Source: Bog-756 sp036513075
GTDB taxonomy: Bacteria > Actinomycetota > Acidimicrobiia > Acidimicrobiales > RAAP-2
DNA length: 64,000 nt
NCBI GenBank assembly: GCA_036513075.1
Contig: DATBZS010000022.1
Location: 1-64,000 of the forward strand
Reading direction: 5' to 3'
Part shown: one piece after another, positions 45,116 to 52,339 of the stretch
Layout of the letters: the number at the start of each line of letters is the position of its first letter
Position numbering within the stretch: position 1 is the stretch's first letter
Program-made: the position numbers and the translations under genes
Notes under the pieces: generated by a model
What the model was told of the DNA's origin: nothing
Database searches by the model: none
Seen by the model: only the letters and a program-made list of their open reading frames with translations

Positions 45116-45568
45116 GTGTACATCTCAGCGAAGGTCGACTATGCCGTGCGTGCCCTGTGTTCTCTGGCCGCAGCCGACACGGCGCTGACCTCCGAGGCAT
45201 TGGCCACGTCACAAGGGCTCCCTGCCAAATTCCTGGAGAGCATCCTCAACGACATGCGGCGTGCCGGTCTCCTGACCAGCCAACGAGGCCCAGACGGCGG
45301 CTACCGCCTGGCTCGGCAGGCCGAGAAGATCACTGTGGCCGACGTGATCCGCCCGCTGGATGGACCGTTGGCTGAGATCCGGGGTCTGCGTCCCGAGGCC
45401 GCGAACTACGAGGGGGCCGCGGAGCACCTGCAGGCGGTCTGGGTGGCGGTGCGCGCCAGCCTGCGATCGGTACTGGATGAGGTGACCATCGCCGGCATCG
45501 TGTCGGGCGACCTTCCCGTCCAGGTCAAGGAACTGACCTCGGATCCCGAGGCCTGGCTATCCCGCTGA
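45116..45568 (+). CDS. Rrf2-family transcription regulator (no Fe-S cysteines)
   Basis: A 150-residue protein starting at GTG 45116 behind GGAAGA. The N-terminal winged helix reads VYISAKVDYAVRALCSLAA, then ALATSQGLPAKFLESILNDMRRAGLL and the wing RGPDGGYRLA, all typical of Rrf2. The three clustered cysteines of IscR/NsrR-type cluster binders are missing (the only Cys is in ALCSLAA), so it is likely a CymR-like regulator sensing something other than an Fe-S cluster. The exporter gene about 0.75 kb downstream is a possible target. Confidence 0.88.
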   Translation: MYISAKVDYAVRALCSLAAADTALTSEALATSQGLPAKFLESILNDMRRAGLLTSQRGPDGGYRLARQAEKITVADVIRPLDGPLAEIRGLRPEAANYEGAAEHLQAVWVAVRASLRSVLDEVTIAGIVSGDLPVQVKELTSDPEAWLSR

Positions 45569-45888
45569 ACGCGGTCACAATTGCCAGGGTCCCTCTGGAC
45601 CGAGTGACCGCGGCGGTTGCCGGCTGACAATGACACCGGCGGCACGATGCGCTGAATTCCGGGTCACACCTCCGATCAGTCGGTAGGCATCGTTTGGCTC
45701 CGGGTCGAGTTCTTCGGACATGGATGGTCCGTCCGCGTCCACTGCAGTCGCGTGGTGGACGCGGACGCTGATGTCGAGATGTCGAGTCCGCAGGAACCCG
45801 GGGGCGAACGTGATGGCGGCCCGAGGGACCGGCGCCGGTGGTTGCAGGGTGCGATCGAATCCACCGTTCTTAAGGTGAGAGATCACAC
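45569..45888. other. 320-base intergenic region with a strong stem-loop
   Basis: No supported gene. It contains a 13-bp perfect inverted repeat at 45730-45767 (described separately) and a duplicated GATGTCGAG near 45771-45787. An open frame on the minus strand (about 100 codons) has no recognisable sequence and was not accepted. Confidence 0.5.
45730..45767. other. 13-bp perfect inverted repeat (stem-loop)
   Basis: CGTCCGCGTCCAC (45730-45742) pairs perfectly with GTGGACGCGGACG (45755-45767) around a 12-nt loop. It is the strongest hairpin in this gap, about 160 bases after the Rrf2 stop. No T-tract follows. It could be a terminator without a U-tract or a remnant of a terminal inverted repeat; neither is proven. 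Confidence 0.55.
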
Positions 45889-46260
45889 ATGTACGGCATC
45901 GTGTCTGGCACGGTCGAGCTCCGGCAAGGGTCGGTGGTGGTCGCCCCCCTCGGCCCGGACGATGTTTTCGGCGAGCGAGCCTTCATCGACCCCCTTCCCC
46001 GCAACGACACGGCCGTTACCGCAGCCGAGACGGCCCGAGCCGACATCGACCGAAGTGCGCTTCCCTTCCTGGTCCACGAGTCGTCCACGTTCGCCCTCGG
46101 GATCATGGGTGCACTGGCCAGCCGACAGCGCGACTTCGACGAGGGGTTCGGCGTCCTGGCTCACGACCAGGAAGCGAAGGTCCCCATCGGTAGAGAATTG
46201 ACGCCTCGTATGGTCGCCTCACCGACGGGTTGGCATTCCATTGGGGCGGGTACCACTTGA
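45889..46260 (+). CDS. truncated cyclic-nucleotide-binding-like domain protein
   Basis: A 123-residue product starting at ATG 45889 behind AAGGTGAG. MYGIVSGTVELR and GPDDVFGERAFIDPLPRNDTAVTA are the middle and phosphate-cassette regions of a CRP/cNMP-binding domain. The first 30-40 residues of that domain are absent, because a stop codon lies six codons upstream in frame. The C-terminal half (about 75-123) has no helix-turn-helix. It may be a small stand-alone protein or a decayed gene. It lies just upstream of the exporter gene, whose promoter overlaps its stop. Confidence 0.55.
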   Translation: MYGIVSGTVELRQGSVVVAPLGPDDVFGERAFIDPLPRNDTAVTAAETARADIDRSALPFLVHESSTFALGIMGALASRQRDFDEGFGVLAHDQEAKVPIGRELTPRMVASPTGWHSIGAGTT

Positions 46261-46295
46261 TCCTAGTGAGTCTATATGGTATAGGTTATCCATAG
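46257..46295 (+). promoter_or_regulatory. candidate promoter with overlapping inverted repeat upstream of the TauE-type exporter
   Basis: TTGATC (46257-46262) and TATAGG (46280-46285) are separated by 17 bases, fitting a sigma-70-type promoter. TATGG (46275-46279) and CCATA (46290-46294) form an inverted repeat over the -10 region, where a repressor could bind. This is one of the most AT-rich stretches in the window. Confidence 0.45.
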
Positions 46296-46314
46296 GGAAA
46301 AGAGGTGATTGCTA

Positions 46315-47292
46315 GTGCACATCGATCCGTACATCGTGTTGGGCAGCGCCGTGGTGGGCTTCCTCGTCGGCCTCACCGGGGCAGGTGGTGGAGCCCTGAT
46401 GACACCGATGCTCATCCTCCTCTTCAACGTCAAGCCGTCGACGGCCATCTCGAGCGACCTGGTGGCGGCGGTCTTCATGCGCCCGTTCGGCGCCGCCGTC
46501 CACATCGCCAAGAAGACCGTCAACTGGACCATGGTGGGCTGGATGGTGCTCGGCTCGGTGCCCATGGCCTTCTTCGGCTCGTACCTGCTGCACCTGATGG
46601 GCCATTCCACGACGTCCCAGGCCAACATCGAGAAGCTTCTCGGTGCCGCCCTGCTGGTCGGGGCGGCGGCCATGGTGCTCCGGTACTACCTGGACCGACG
46701 GTCCGGCCAGGAGCGTCAAGGGGTTGTCCACGACCTGACCGTGCGCCCGATGCGGACGGTGATCATCGGCATGGTCGGTGGCCTCATCGTGGGGCTGACC
46801 TCGGTCGGTTCCGGTTCCCTGATGATCGTCCTGCTGCTGTTTCTCTATCCGATGCTGGGCGCCAACCAGCTGGTGGGCACCGACCTGACCCAGGCCGTGC
46901 CCCTCACCATGGCCGCCGCGCTCGGAGCCCTGATCTTCGGGCACGTGCAGTTCTCGGTGACAGCCTCGATCATCATCGGCAGCATCCCGGCCGTCCTGGT
47001 GGGCGCGTACCTGTCGTCCCATGCCCCGGACAAGTACATCCGGCCGTGCATCACCTTTGTGATCTTCGCCTCAGGTCTCAAATATGCGGGATTGAGCACC
47101 ACCGCCCTGGGGTGGACCCTGTGCGCCACCCTGCTGGCGGTCGCGGTGGTGTGGGTCGCCTACGTCCGGCCGTGGCAGGCCGGGGTTGGCTCGGGCGACG
47201 ACGGTGCCCTCGCCCCGCTTCCAGGATCGGTTGCCGAGTCGGGTAACGAACCAGCTGGCGTAGCCCGGGCCGGCTCCCTGAAACTGGAATGA
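46315..47292 (+). CDS. TauE/SafE-family anion permease (sulfite exporter-like)
   Basis: A 325-residue membrane protein from GTG 46315, chosen because AGAGGTG lies 8 bases upstream. About eight hydrophobic segments are arranged as two similar halves. Both hold the family repeat: GFLVGLTGAGGGALMTPML and GGLIVGLTSVGSGSLMIVLLL. TauE/SafE proteins export sulfite, sulfoacetate or other organosulfonates, and some move other anions. It is downstream of an Rrf2 regulator and about 1.6 kb from a cysteine-synthesis block, which supports a sulfur role (inference). Confidence 0.87.
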   Translation: MHIDPYIVLGSAVVGFLVGLTGAGGGALMTPMLILLFNVKPSTAISSDLVAAVFMRPFGAAVHIAKKTVNWTMVGWMVLGSVPMAFFGSYLLHLMGHSTTSQANIEKLLGAALLVGAAAMVLRYYLDRRSGQERQGVVHDLTVRPMRTVIIGMVGGLIVGLTSVGSGSLMIVLLLFLYPMLGANQLVGTDLTQAVPLTMAAALGALIFGHVQFSVTASIIIGSIPAVLVGAYLSSHAPDKYIRPCITFVIFASGLKYAGLSTTALGWTLCATLLAVAVVWVAYVRPWQAGVGSGDDGALAPLPGSVAESGNEPAGVARAGSLKLE

Positions 47293-47341
47293 GCCGGCTG
47301 GATTGACCATGAGCGTCCAGGAGCGGGTCCGGTGCGGGGGA

Positions 47342-47713
47342 CTACGCCGAAGCTTCCGCCGCGCCGTACGTAGCTCGCGCGTCCCTGACCAGTCGGTTGG
47401 CCAGCTGGCGTGAGACGCCGAAGACCACACCGATCTCGCTGATGGTCATCCCCTCCTCAATCAATACGAGGACGGTCGAGGACCGGATCGCCCGCCGGCT
47501 CTCCTCGAATTCAGCCAGGATGCGCGTGAGATTCCGGCTGCGGTCCGCCGAGCCGGTGACCTGACACGAGTCGGTCACTGACATGCCAGACCGGAGCCGC
47601 TCGATGTCCTCGTTGTTCCAGGCGGTGTGCTGGTGGAGGCGCGCGGCCAAGCGCTCGCCGGCTTCGGAGTAGCGATTCACATCGGCGATCACTCGATCGA
47701 TGGCGTCGCTCAT
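47342..47713 (-). CDS. small helix-turn-helix protein
   Basis: A 123-residue protein from ATG 47713. Its C-terminal third LIEEGMTISEIGVVFGVSRQLANRLV is a helix-turn-helix of the sigma-70 region 4/LuxR type. The N-terminal part is helical and highly charged (DRVIADVNRYSEAGERLAARLHQ). It may be a DNA-binding regulator or anti-termination-type factor; no ligand domain is seen. The gene is next to ssrA on the same strand but is downstream of its terminator-like hairpin, so it is separately transcribed. Confidence 0.75.
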   Translation of the reverse strand: MSDAIDRVIADVNRYSEAGERLAARLHQHTAWNNEDIERLRSGMSVTDSCQVTGSADRSRNLTRILAEFEESRRAIRSSTVLVLIEEGMTISEIGVVFGVSRQLANRLVRDARATYGAAEASA

Positions 47714-47815
47714 GCAACAGATGTTACGGGGTCTGACCTGGCGGAATGTGGCCCGATGCAACCGGTGTTGCCAACAGACGTGTGCCGCAGGCCCACGCTC
47801 GAAGCCGGGCATGAA

Positions 47816-47851
47816 GATGCCCCGGCCTGCGGGAAAACAGGCCAGGGCATC
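47816..47851 (-). terminator. stem-loop terminator of ssrA
   Basis: GATGCCC-C-GGCCTG (47816-47829) pairs with CAGGCC-A-GGGCATC (47838-47851), 13 pairs with one mismatch and an 8-nt loop. It begins three bases past the tmRNA CCA end, where an intrinsic terminator is expected. The following sequence has only a short T-rich stretch (TTCAT). Confidence 0.8.
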
Positions 47852-47853
47852 CG

Positions 47854-48201
47854 TGGAGGTGGCGGGAATCGAACCCGCGTCCTCCGGCTTCTCAGTAGGT
47901 CTTCTCCGAGCGCAGCCGGCGGTGGATTGTCGGGACCTGTTCCGCTACCGGCGGCAGGTCAGGTCCGTATCCGACTGAATTGTCCCTGTCGACCCGTCGG
48001 CGCAGTCGGTCAGGTGAGTCCCACTAGATGGCGCCCTGTTCCGGCCCGTGGGGCTGAGACCGGTAGGACGTCGCAGTTTCTAGGCTGCGAGCGCGAGCTG
48101 AGGCTCGGCGTTTATTTTTGGTTCCGGCTCTTTAACGTGGATCCGGAGACCACGGCTCGCTTCTCCTACATCGACGACCAGAGTCGAAGCCTGTCACCCC
48201 C
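47854..48201 (-). ncRNA. ssrA: transfer-messenger RNA (tmRNA)
   Basis: A 348-nt tmRNA on the minus strand. The 5' end GGGGGUG pairs with CACCUCC at the 3' end, followed by A and an encoded CCA; the T-arm is GCGGGTTCGATTCCCGC. The 5' part continues GACAGGCUUCGAC. The tag-coding stretch at about 48109-48080 reads AEPQLALAA and then a TAG stop, preceded by a single-stranded A-rich run. The tag ends in LALAA, the degron recognised by ClpXP-type proteases in many bacteria. It rescues stalled ribosomes with SmpB, encoded 83 bases upstream on the same strand. Confidence 0.95.
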
Positions 48202-48284
48202 TTGGGGTCCTCCACCGACTGCACACCGTGTGCGACCGGATCACCAGTCTACCGGTAGGACATGGCCCCGACGCTGGCCTTCGC

Positions 48285-48827
48285 TCAGGCGCGGTGCTTG
48301 GTCGCCGACCGCGCCTCACGGGCGGCATCGCGTCCGGCGTCCCGGGCGGCGATGGCGTGGCGCTTGTCGTACTGGCGCCGACCCTTGGCCAGGGCCAGTT
48401 CCACCTTGGCCCGGCCGTCCTTGAAGTAGATCTTGAGCGGAACCATGGTCAGCGAGTTCTGCTTCGACTTGCCCATCCACTCGTCGATCTGGCGGCGGTG
48501 CAACAGCAGCTTGCGCCGCCGGTCGGGGTCGTGGGCGCCAAAGCCGTTGGCCTGGGCATACGGCGGGACGTGGACGCCGAAGAGCCACATCTCGCCGTCG
48601 TCGATGCGGGCATAGGAGTCCTGGAGGGCGATGCGACCCTCGCGTAGCGACTTGACCTCGGAGCCTTGGAGCACCATGCCGGCCTCGACGGTGTCGAGGA
48701 TCTCGTAGTCGTGGCGGGCCCGACGGTTGGAGGCCACCAGACGGTTCATCTCTTGAGGCGCGCCCTTTACGCCGCCGGCCTTGCCGCCCGAGGCGGCAGC
48801 GGTCTGCTTCTTCTTGGCCACGGCCAT
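48285..48827 (-). CDS. smpB: SsrA-binding protein SmpB
   Basis: A 180-residue protein from ATG 48827. After a basic N-terminus of about 25 residues it has the OB-fold core: VASNRRARHDYEILDTVEAG, VLQGSEVKSLREGR, DPDRRRKLLLHRRQ and the KGRRQYDKRHAIAARD tail. SmpB binds the tRNA-like part of tmRNA and directs it to stalled ribosomes. The N-terminal extension is longer than in E. coli SmpB (160 residues) but this is common in actinobacteria. It lies immediately upstream of ssrA. Confidence 0.95.
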   Translation of the reverse strand: MAVAKKKQTAAASGGKAGGVKGAPQEMNRLVASNRRARHDYEILDTVEAGMVLQGSEVKSLREGRIALQDSYARIDDGEMWLFGVHVPPYAQANGFGAHDPDRRRKLLLHRRQIDEWMGKSKQNSLTMVPLKIYFKDGRAKVELALAKGRRQYDKRHAIAARDAGRDAAREARSATKHRA

Positions 48828-48876
48828 CGACGGTAGTCGCCCGACCGTGGAGCCCCGTCCTCTAGCCTGAGCGGCG

Positions 48877-49284
48877 ATGCTCACCGTGCCCCGCGCCGTC
48901 CACGACCAGTTGGTGGCCCACTGCCTGGTCGGCCTGCCTGACGAGGCCTGCGGCCTCCTTGGCGGTGACCCCGATACCGGCCGGGTCACCACCTGCTATC
49001 CGACCCGGAACCTGGCCGCCTCGGCCAAGCTGTACACAGTCGACCCCAAAGAGCACCTGCGGGCCGACCGCGACGCCGAGGCCGCGGGAGGTGCCATTGT
49101 CGGCGTCTTCCACTCCCACACCCACACTGAGGCCTACCCATCGCCGACCGACGTGGTCCAGGCTCCCGATCCGTCGTGGCACTACGTGCTGGTGTCGCTG
49201 CGGGACTCCGAGCCCATGGTCCGCAGCTTCCGCATCGTCGATTCGACGGTCGAGGAAGAACCGGTCCGCCTGCTCGAGCGGTAG
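48877..49284 (+). CDS. mec: Mec-type JAMM/M67 zinc metalloprotease
   Basis: A 135-residue JAMM protease. The metal motif is FHSHTHTEAYPSPTD (H-x-H-x7-S-x2-D, about residues 78-92) with the conserved Glu near residue 23 in DEACGLLGG. In M. tuberculosis the homologue Mec releases cysteine from CysO-Cys. Here it is the first gene of the mec-cysO-cysM block, directly upstream of cysO. It may also trim the extended CysO tail (inference). It is cytoplasmic and divergent from smpB. Confidence 0.9.
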   Translation: MLTVPRAVHDQLVAHCLVGLPDEACGLLGGDPDTGRVTTCYPTRNLAASAKLYTVDPKEHLRADRDAEAAGGAIVGVFHSHTHTEAYPSPTDVVQAPDPSWHYVLVSLRDSEPMVRSFRIVDSTVEEEPVRLLER

Positions 49285-49412
49285 AATCCTCACCTGTCAG
49301 GTCAAGTTTCGTGGCCACGCCGGAACGCCCACCACCAGGGCTTCCATCGTGTGGGGCCGCCCGTCCGCACCACCCGGTCCCGTCCGGTCCGTGGCTACGC
49401 AAAGGAGCACCC

Positions 49413-49706
49413 GTGCCCGTCCAAGTGAACCTCCCGACCGTGCTGCGGCCCCACGCCGGAGGGGAGCGCATCGTCACCCTCGAGGGTGCCACCGTGGGCG
49501 AGGTCCTGGGTGCCCTGGTGGCCAAGTACCCGGGCATGACCGGACAGGTGATCGACGACACCGGTGCCCTCCACAAGTTCGTGAACATCTACATCAACGA
49601 CGACGACGTCCGGTACCTGTCGGGTGTGGACACCCGGGTGGGCGCCTCCGACGAACTCTCGATCCTCCCGGCTGTGGCCGGCGGGGCGTTCGCCGAGAGC
49701 GCGTAG
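49413..49706 (+). CDS. cysO: CysO-type ubiquitin-like sulfur carrier with C-terminal tail
   Basis: A 97-residue beta-grasp protein starting at GTG 49413 behind AAAGGAGC. It matches MoaD/ThiS-like carriers: LPTVLRPHAGGER, KFVNIYINDDDVRYL and the end SILPAVAGG. The carrier chemistry forms a thiocarboxylate at the second Gly of that C-terminal pair (90-91). Unlike M. tuberculosis CysO, which ends at Gly-Gly, this protein carries six more residues, AFAESA, before the stop. Cleavage after GG would be required. It donates sulfur for cysteine made by CysM. mec lies upstream by 128 bases and cysM downstream by 8. Confidence 0.92.
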   Translation: MPVQVNLPTVLRPHAGGERIVTLEGATVGEVLGALVAKYPGMTGQVIDDTGALHKFVNIYINDDDVRYLSGVDTRVGASDELSILPAVAGGAFAESA

Positions 49707-49714
49707 ATACCCCG

Positions 49715-50662
49715 ATGCCCGCCTACGGCTCGGTTCTCGACCTGATCGGCAATACGCCGCTGGTCGACATCTCGGCGCTGAGCCCGAACCCTGAGGTCCG
49801 GATCCTGATCAAGCTCGAGGGCCAGAACCCCGGTGGCTCGGTCAAGGACCGGATCGCCCTGGCCATGATCGAGGCGGCCGAGGCCGACGGCACACTGCTG
49901 CCGGGTGCCACCTTGATCGAGCCGTCGTCGGGCAACACCGGCATCGGCCTGGCGCTGGTCTGCCGGATCAAGGGCTACCGGCTCAAGGTGGTGCTGGCCA
50001 CCAACGTGTCCATCGAGCGCCGTCAACTGCTCGAATCATGGGGTGCCGAGATCATCGAGTCGCCCGGCGCTGAGGGATCCAACGGGGCGGTCCGCCGGGC
50101 CCGGGCCCTGGCCGAGGAGCACCCCGAGTGGACGTTCCTGTACCAGTACGCCAACCCGGCCAACCCGAGATCCCACTACGAGGGAACCGGCCCCGAGATC
50201 TGGAAGGACTGCCCCGAGGTCACCCACTTCGTGGCCGGCCTCGGCACCTCGGGCACCCTGCTCGGGGTCGGGCGCTACCTGAAGGAGCAGAATCCGGACA
50301 TCAAGGTCCTGGCCATCGAGCCACCGGCCGGTGAGCTGGTCGACGGGCTCCGCAACCTCGACGACGGTTACATCCCGCCGATCTTCCTGGACAACCACGG
50401 GTCCGACCTGCTCGACGGCAAGCGGATCGTCCGCCCCCGCGAGTCGATCGAGTGGACCCGCCGGCTGATGGACGTCGGCATCTTCGCCGGCATTTCGTCG
50501 GGAGCCATCCTGGCCGGCGCCGTCAAGACGGCGGCCGCACTCGAGTCGGGAGTGATCGTCACCGTGTGCTGCGATGCCGGTTGGAAGTACCTGTCGACGG
50601 GTGCCTGGACCGACGACCTCGATGTCGTCGAGGCCCGAGCCAAGCAGATCACGTACTTCTAG
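49715..50662 (+). CDS. cysM: CysO-dependent cysteine synthase (CysM)
   Basis: A 315-residue PLP beta-family synthase, starting 8 bases after cysO. The PLP lysine is K44 in PGGSVKDR, the substrate loop is SSGNTGIGLAL and the phosphate clamp is GLGTSGTLLGVGRY. With neighbouring cysO and mec it most likely uses thiocarboxylated CysO and O-phosphoserine (as in M. tuberculosis) rather than sulfide and O-acetylserine. It is a standard-length member of the family. Confidence 0.92.
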   Translation: MPAYGSVLDLIGNTPLVDISALSPNPEVRILIKLEGQNPGGSVKDRIALAMIEAAEADGTLLPGATLIEPSSGNTGIGLALVCRIKGYRLKVVLATNVSIERRQLLESWGAEIIESPGAEGSNGAVRRARALAEEHPEWTFLYQYANPANPRSHYEGTGPEIWKDCPEVTHFVAGLGTSGTLLGVGRYLKEQNPDIKVLAIEPPAGELVDGLRNLDDGYIPPIFLDNHGSDLLDGKRIVRPRESIEWTRRLMDVGIFAGISSGAILAGAVKTAAALESGVIVTVCCDAGWKYLSTGAWTDDLDVVEARAKQITYF

Positions 50663-50813
50663 TCGCTCGACCCGACCAGGTGGTGAAGTGTCCCGACCGC
50701 CGACCCGTTCCACCGCTTGAGGTTCCTGCCCACTTTCGGCCACGGATCCCGGTGTCGGTCACCCTCTGCGGTCAGTCATCCCGGGCGGCAACAGGTGCGC
50801 GTAACCTGACCAG

Positions 50814-51575
50814 GTGCCTCCCCGACGCCCAGCCGCCGTGACCGACCCCGGTGACGAGGTGACACTGACCGTCCTGGGCTGTGACGGCAGTTGGCCCGGT
50901 CCTGGCGGCGCCGCCAGCGGTTACCTGGTCCGGGTAGGCGGCACCTGTCTGGTCCTCGACGCTGGCCCGGGTACCTTCGCCGTCCTCCAGACCCTGGTCG
51001 ACCCGTCCGAGGTTGACGCCGTGGTCATCTCCCACCACCACCCCGACCACTGGACCGACCTTTTCGCCATGGACACCCAGGCCCGGTTCGGGGGCCGGCG
51101 GGGCGCGCTGGCGGTCTACGCACCCGCCGACGTGGTCGACCAGGCCGGGTCCGGCCGCACCCACTGCCTCGACTGGCACACGATCACCCACGGGGACCGG
51201 GCCGGGATCGGCGAGGCCTCGTGTGCCTTCCACCGCACCGACCACGTCGAGGAGACCTTGGCCGTGCGCATCGATGGGGCCGATCGCGCGCTCGGCTACT
51301 CTGCCGATACGGGACCGGGATGGTCTCCGTCGGCGTTAGGCACGGGCCTCGATCTGCTGCTCTGCGAGGCGACCTACACCGCCGAGCATGAGGGGACGGC
51401 CGGGCACCTGAGTGGGCGCCAGGCCGGGGAGGCGGCGCGGTCGGCAGGCGCCCGGCGCCTGGTCATCACCCACCGGTGGCCGACCGTCGACGCACGGGCG
51501 GTGGCCGACGAGGCCGAGGCCGCCTTCGGCGGCCCGGTGGAACAGGCTGCGATCGGAAAGGAATTCACACTGTGA
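50814..51575 (+). CDS. metallo-beta-lactamase-fold hydrolase (Rv1339-like)
   Basis: A 253-residue MBL-fold protein from GTG 50814. The metal motif is SHHHPDHW (H74-x-H76-x-D78-H79), with HRTDHVEET, YSADTGPG and ITHRW as later ligands. In M. tuberculosis the gene in this position, Rv1339, has been reported as an atypical cAMP phosphodiesterase; from position and length this is the best guess, but generic nuclease or hydrolase roles are possible. It overlaps the rph start (GTGA) and so is co-translated with it. Confidence 0.82.
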   Translation: MPPRRPAAVTDPGDEVTLTVLGCDGSWPGPGGAASGYLVRVGGTCLVLDAGPGTFAVLQTLVDPSEVDAVVISHHHPDHWTDLFAMDTQARFGGRRGALAVYAPADVVDQAGSGRTHCLDWHTITHGDRAGIGEASCAFHRTDHVEETLAVRIDGADRALGYSADTGPGWSPSALGTGLDLLLCEATYTAEHEGTAGHLSGRQAGEAARSAGARRLVITHRWPTVDARAVADEAEAAFGGPVEQAAIGKEFTL

Positions 51576-52324
51576 GTGAGGCGAGCAAGGCCAAGCGGGC
51601 CGACGGACGGGGGATCGACGAGCTGCGGACCGCTTCGTTCGAGCGGGACTTCACCGTCTTTGCCCCGGGGTCGGTCCTGGTGTCGATGGGCCGCACCCGG
51701 GTGCTGTGTACGGCGTCCATCGAGGAGCGGGTGCCGCCGTGGATGCGGGGCTCCGGCAAGGGCTGGGTGACGGCCGAGTACTCGCTGCTCCCGGGATCGA
51801 CCGGTGAGCGGGTCACCCGGGAGGCGGCCAAGGGTAAGCAGTCCGGGCGCACCCAGGAGATCCAGCGCCTCATCGGCCGGTCCCTCCGCTCCGTGTGCGA
51901 CATGGTGGCCCTCGGCGAGCTGCAGGTGACCGTCGACTGTGACGTGCTCCAGGCCGACGGTGGAACCCGGACGGCGTCCATCTGCGGGGCCTACGTGGCC
52001 CTCCACGACGCCATGACGAGGCTGGTGCAGAAAGGGACGCTCAGGGCCAATCCGCTGACCGAGGCGGTGGCCGCGGTGTCCGTCGGAGTGGTGGACGGGG
52101 TGTGCATGCTCGACCTCCCCTACGAAGAGGACAGCCGGGCCGAGGTCGACATGAACGTGGTGATGACCTCGTCGGGTCGGTTCATCGAGGTCCAGGGCAC
52201 CGCCGAGGGCATGCCCTTCACCAAGGCCGAGCTCGACGAGATGCTGAGCCTGGCCGAGCACGGCATCGCCCAGCTGCTCGACCTGCAGACGACCACCCTG
52301 GCCGAGCCCCCGACCCCCCGCTGA
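51572..52324 (+). CDS. rph: ribonuclease PH
   Basis: A 250-residue phosphorolytic exoribonuclease that trims tRNA 3' ends, acting with phosphate. It has RADGRGIDELR, SVLVSMGRTRVLCTASIEE, GWVTAEYSLLPGST, KGKQSGRTQEIQRLIGRSLR and the DCDVLQADGGTRTASI active-site block. Start GTG 51572 overlaps the end of the MBL gene. rph, the MBL gene and rdgB stand together as in Mycobacterium. Confidence 0.95.
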   Translation: MSEASKAKRADGRGIDELRTASFERDFTVFAPGSVLVSMGRTRVLCTASIEERVPPWMRGSGKGWVTAEYSLLPGSTGERVTREAAKGKQSGRTQEIQRLIGRSLRSVCDMVALGELQVTVDCDVLQADGGTRTASICGAYVALHDAMTRLVQKGTLRANPLTEAVAAVSVGVVDGVCMLDLPYEEDSRAEVDMNVVMTSSGRFIEVQGTAEGMPFTKAELDEMLSLAEHGIAQLLDLQTTTLAEPPTPR

Positions 52325-52339
52325 CCGGGGGGGGACGCC

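Noticed and set aside
45575..45886. 103-codon minus-strand frame between Rrf2 and the cNMP-like gene
   Set aside because: No recognisable sequence and no ribosome-binding site; its start lies at the edge of the 13-bp hairpin region.
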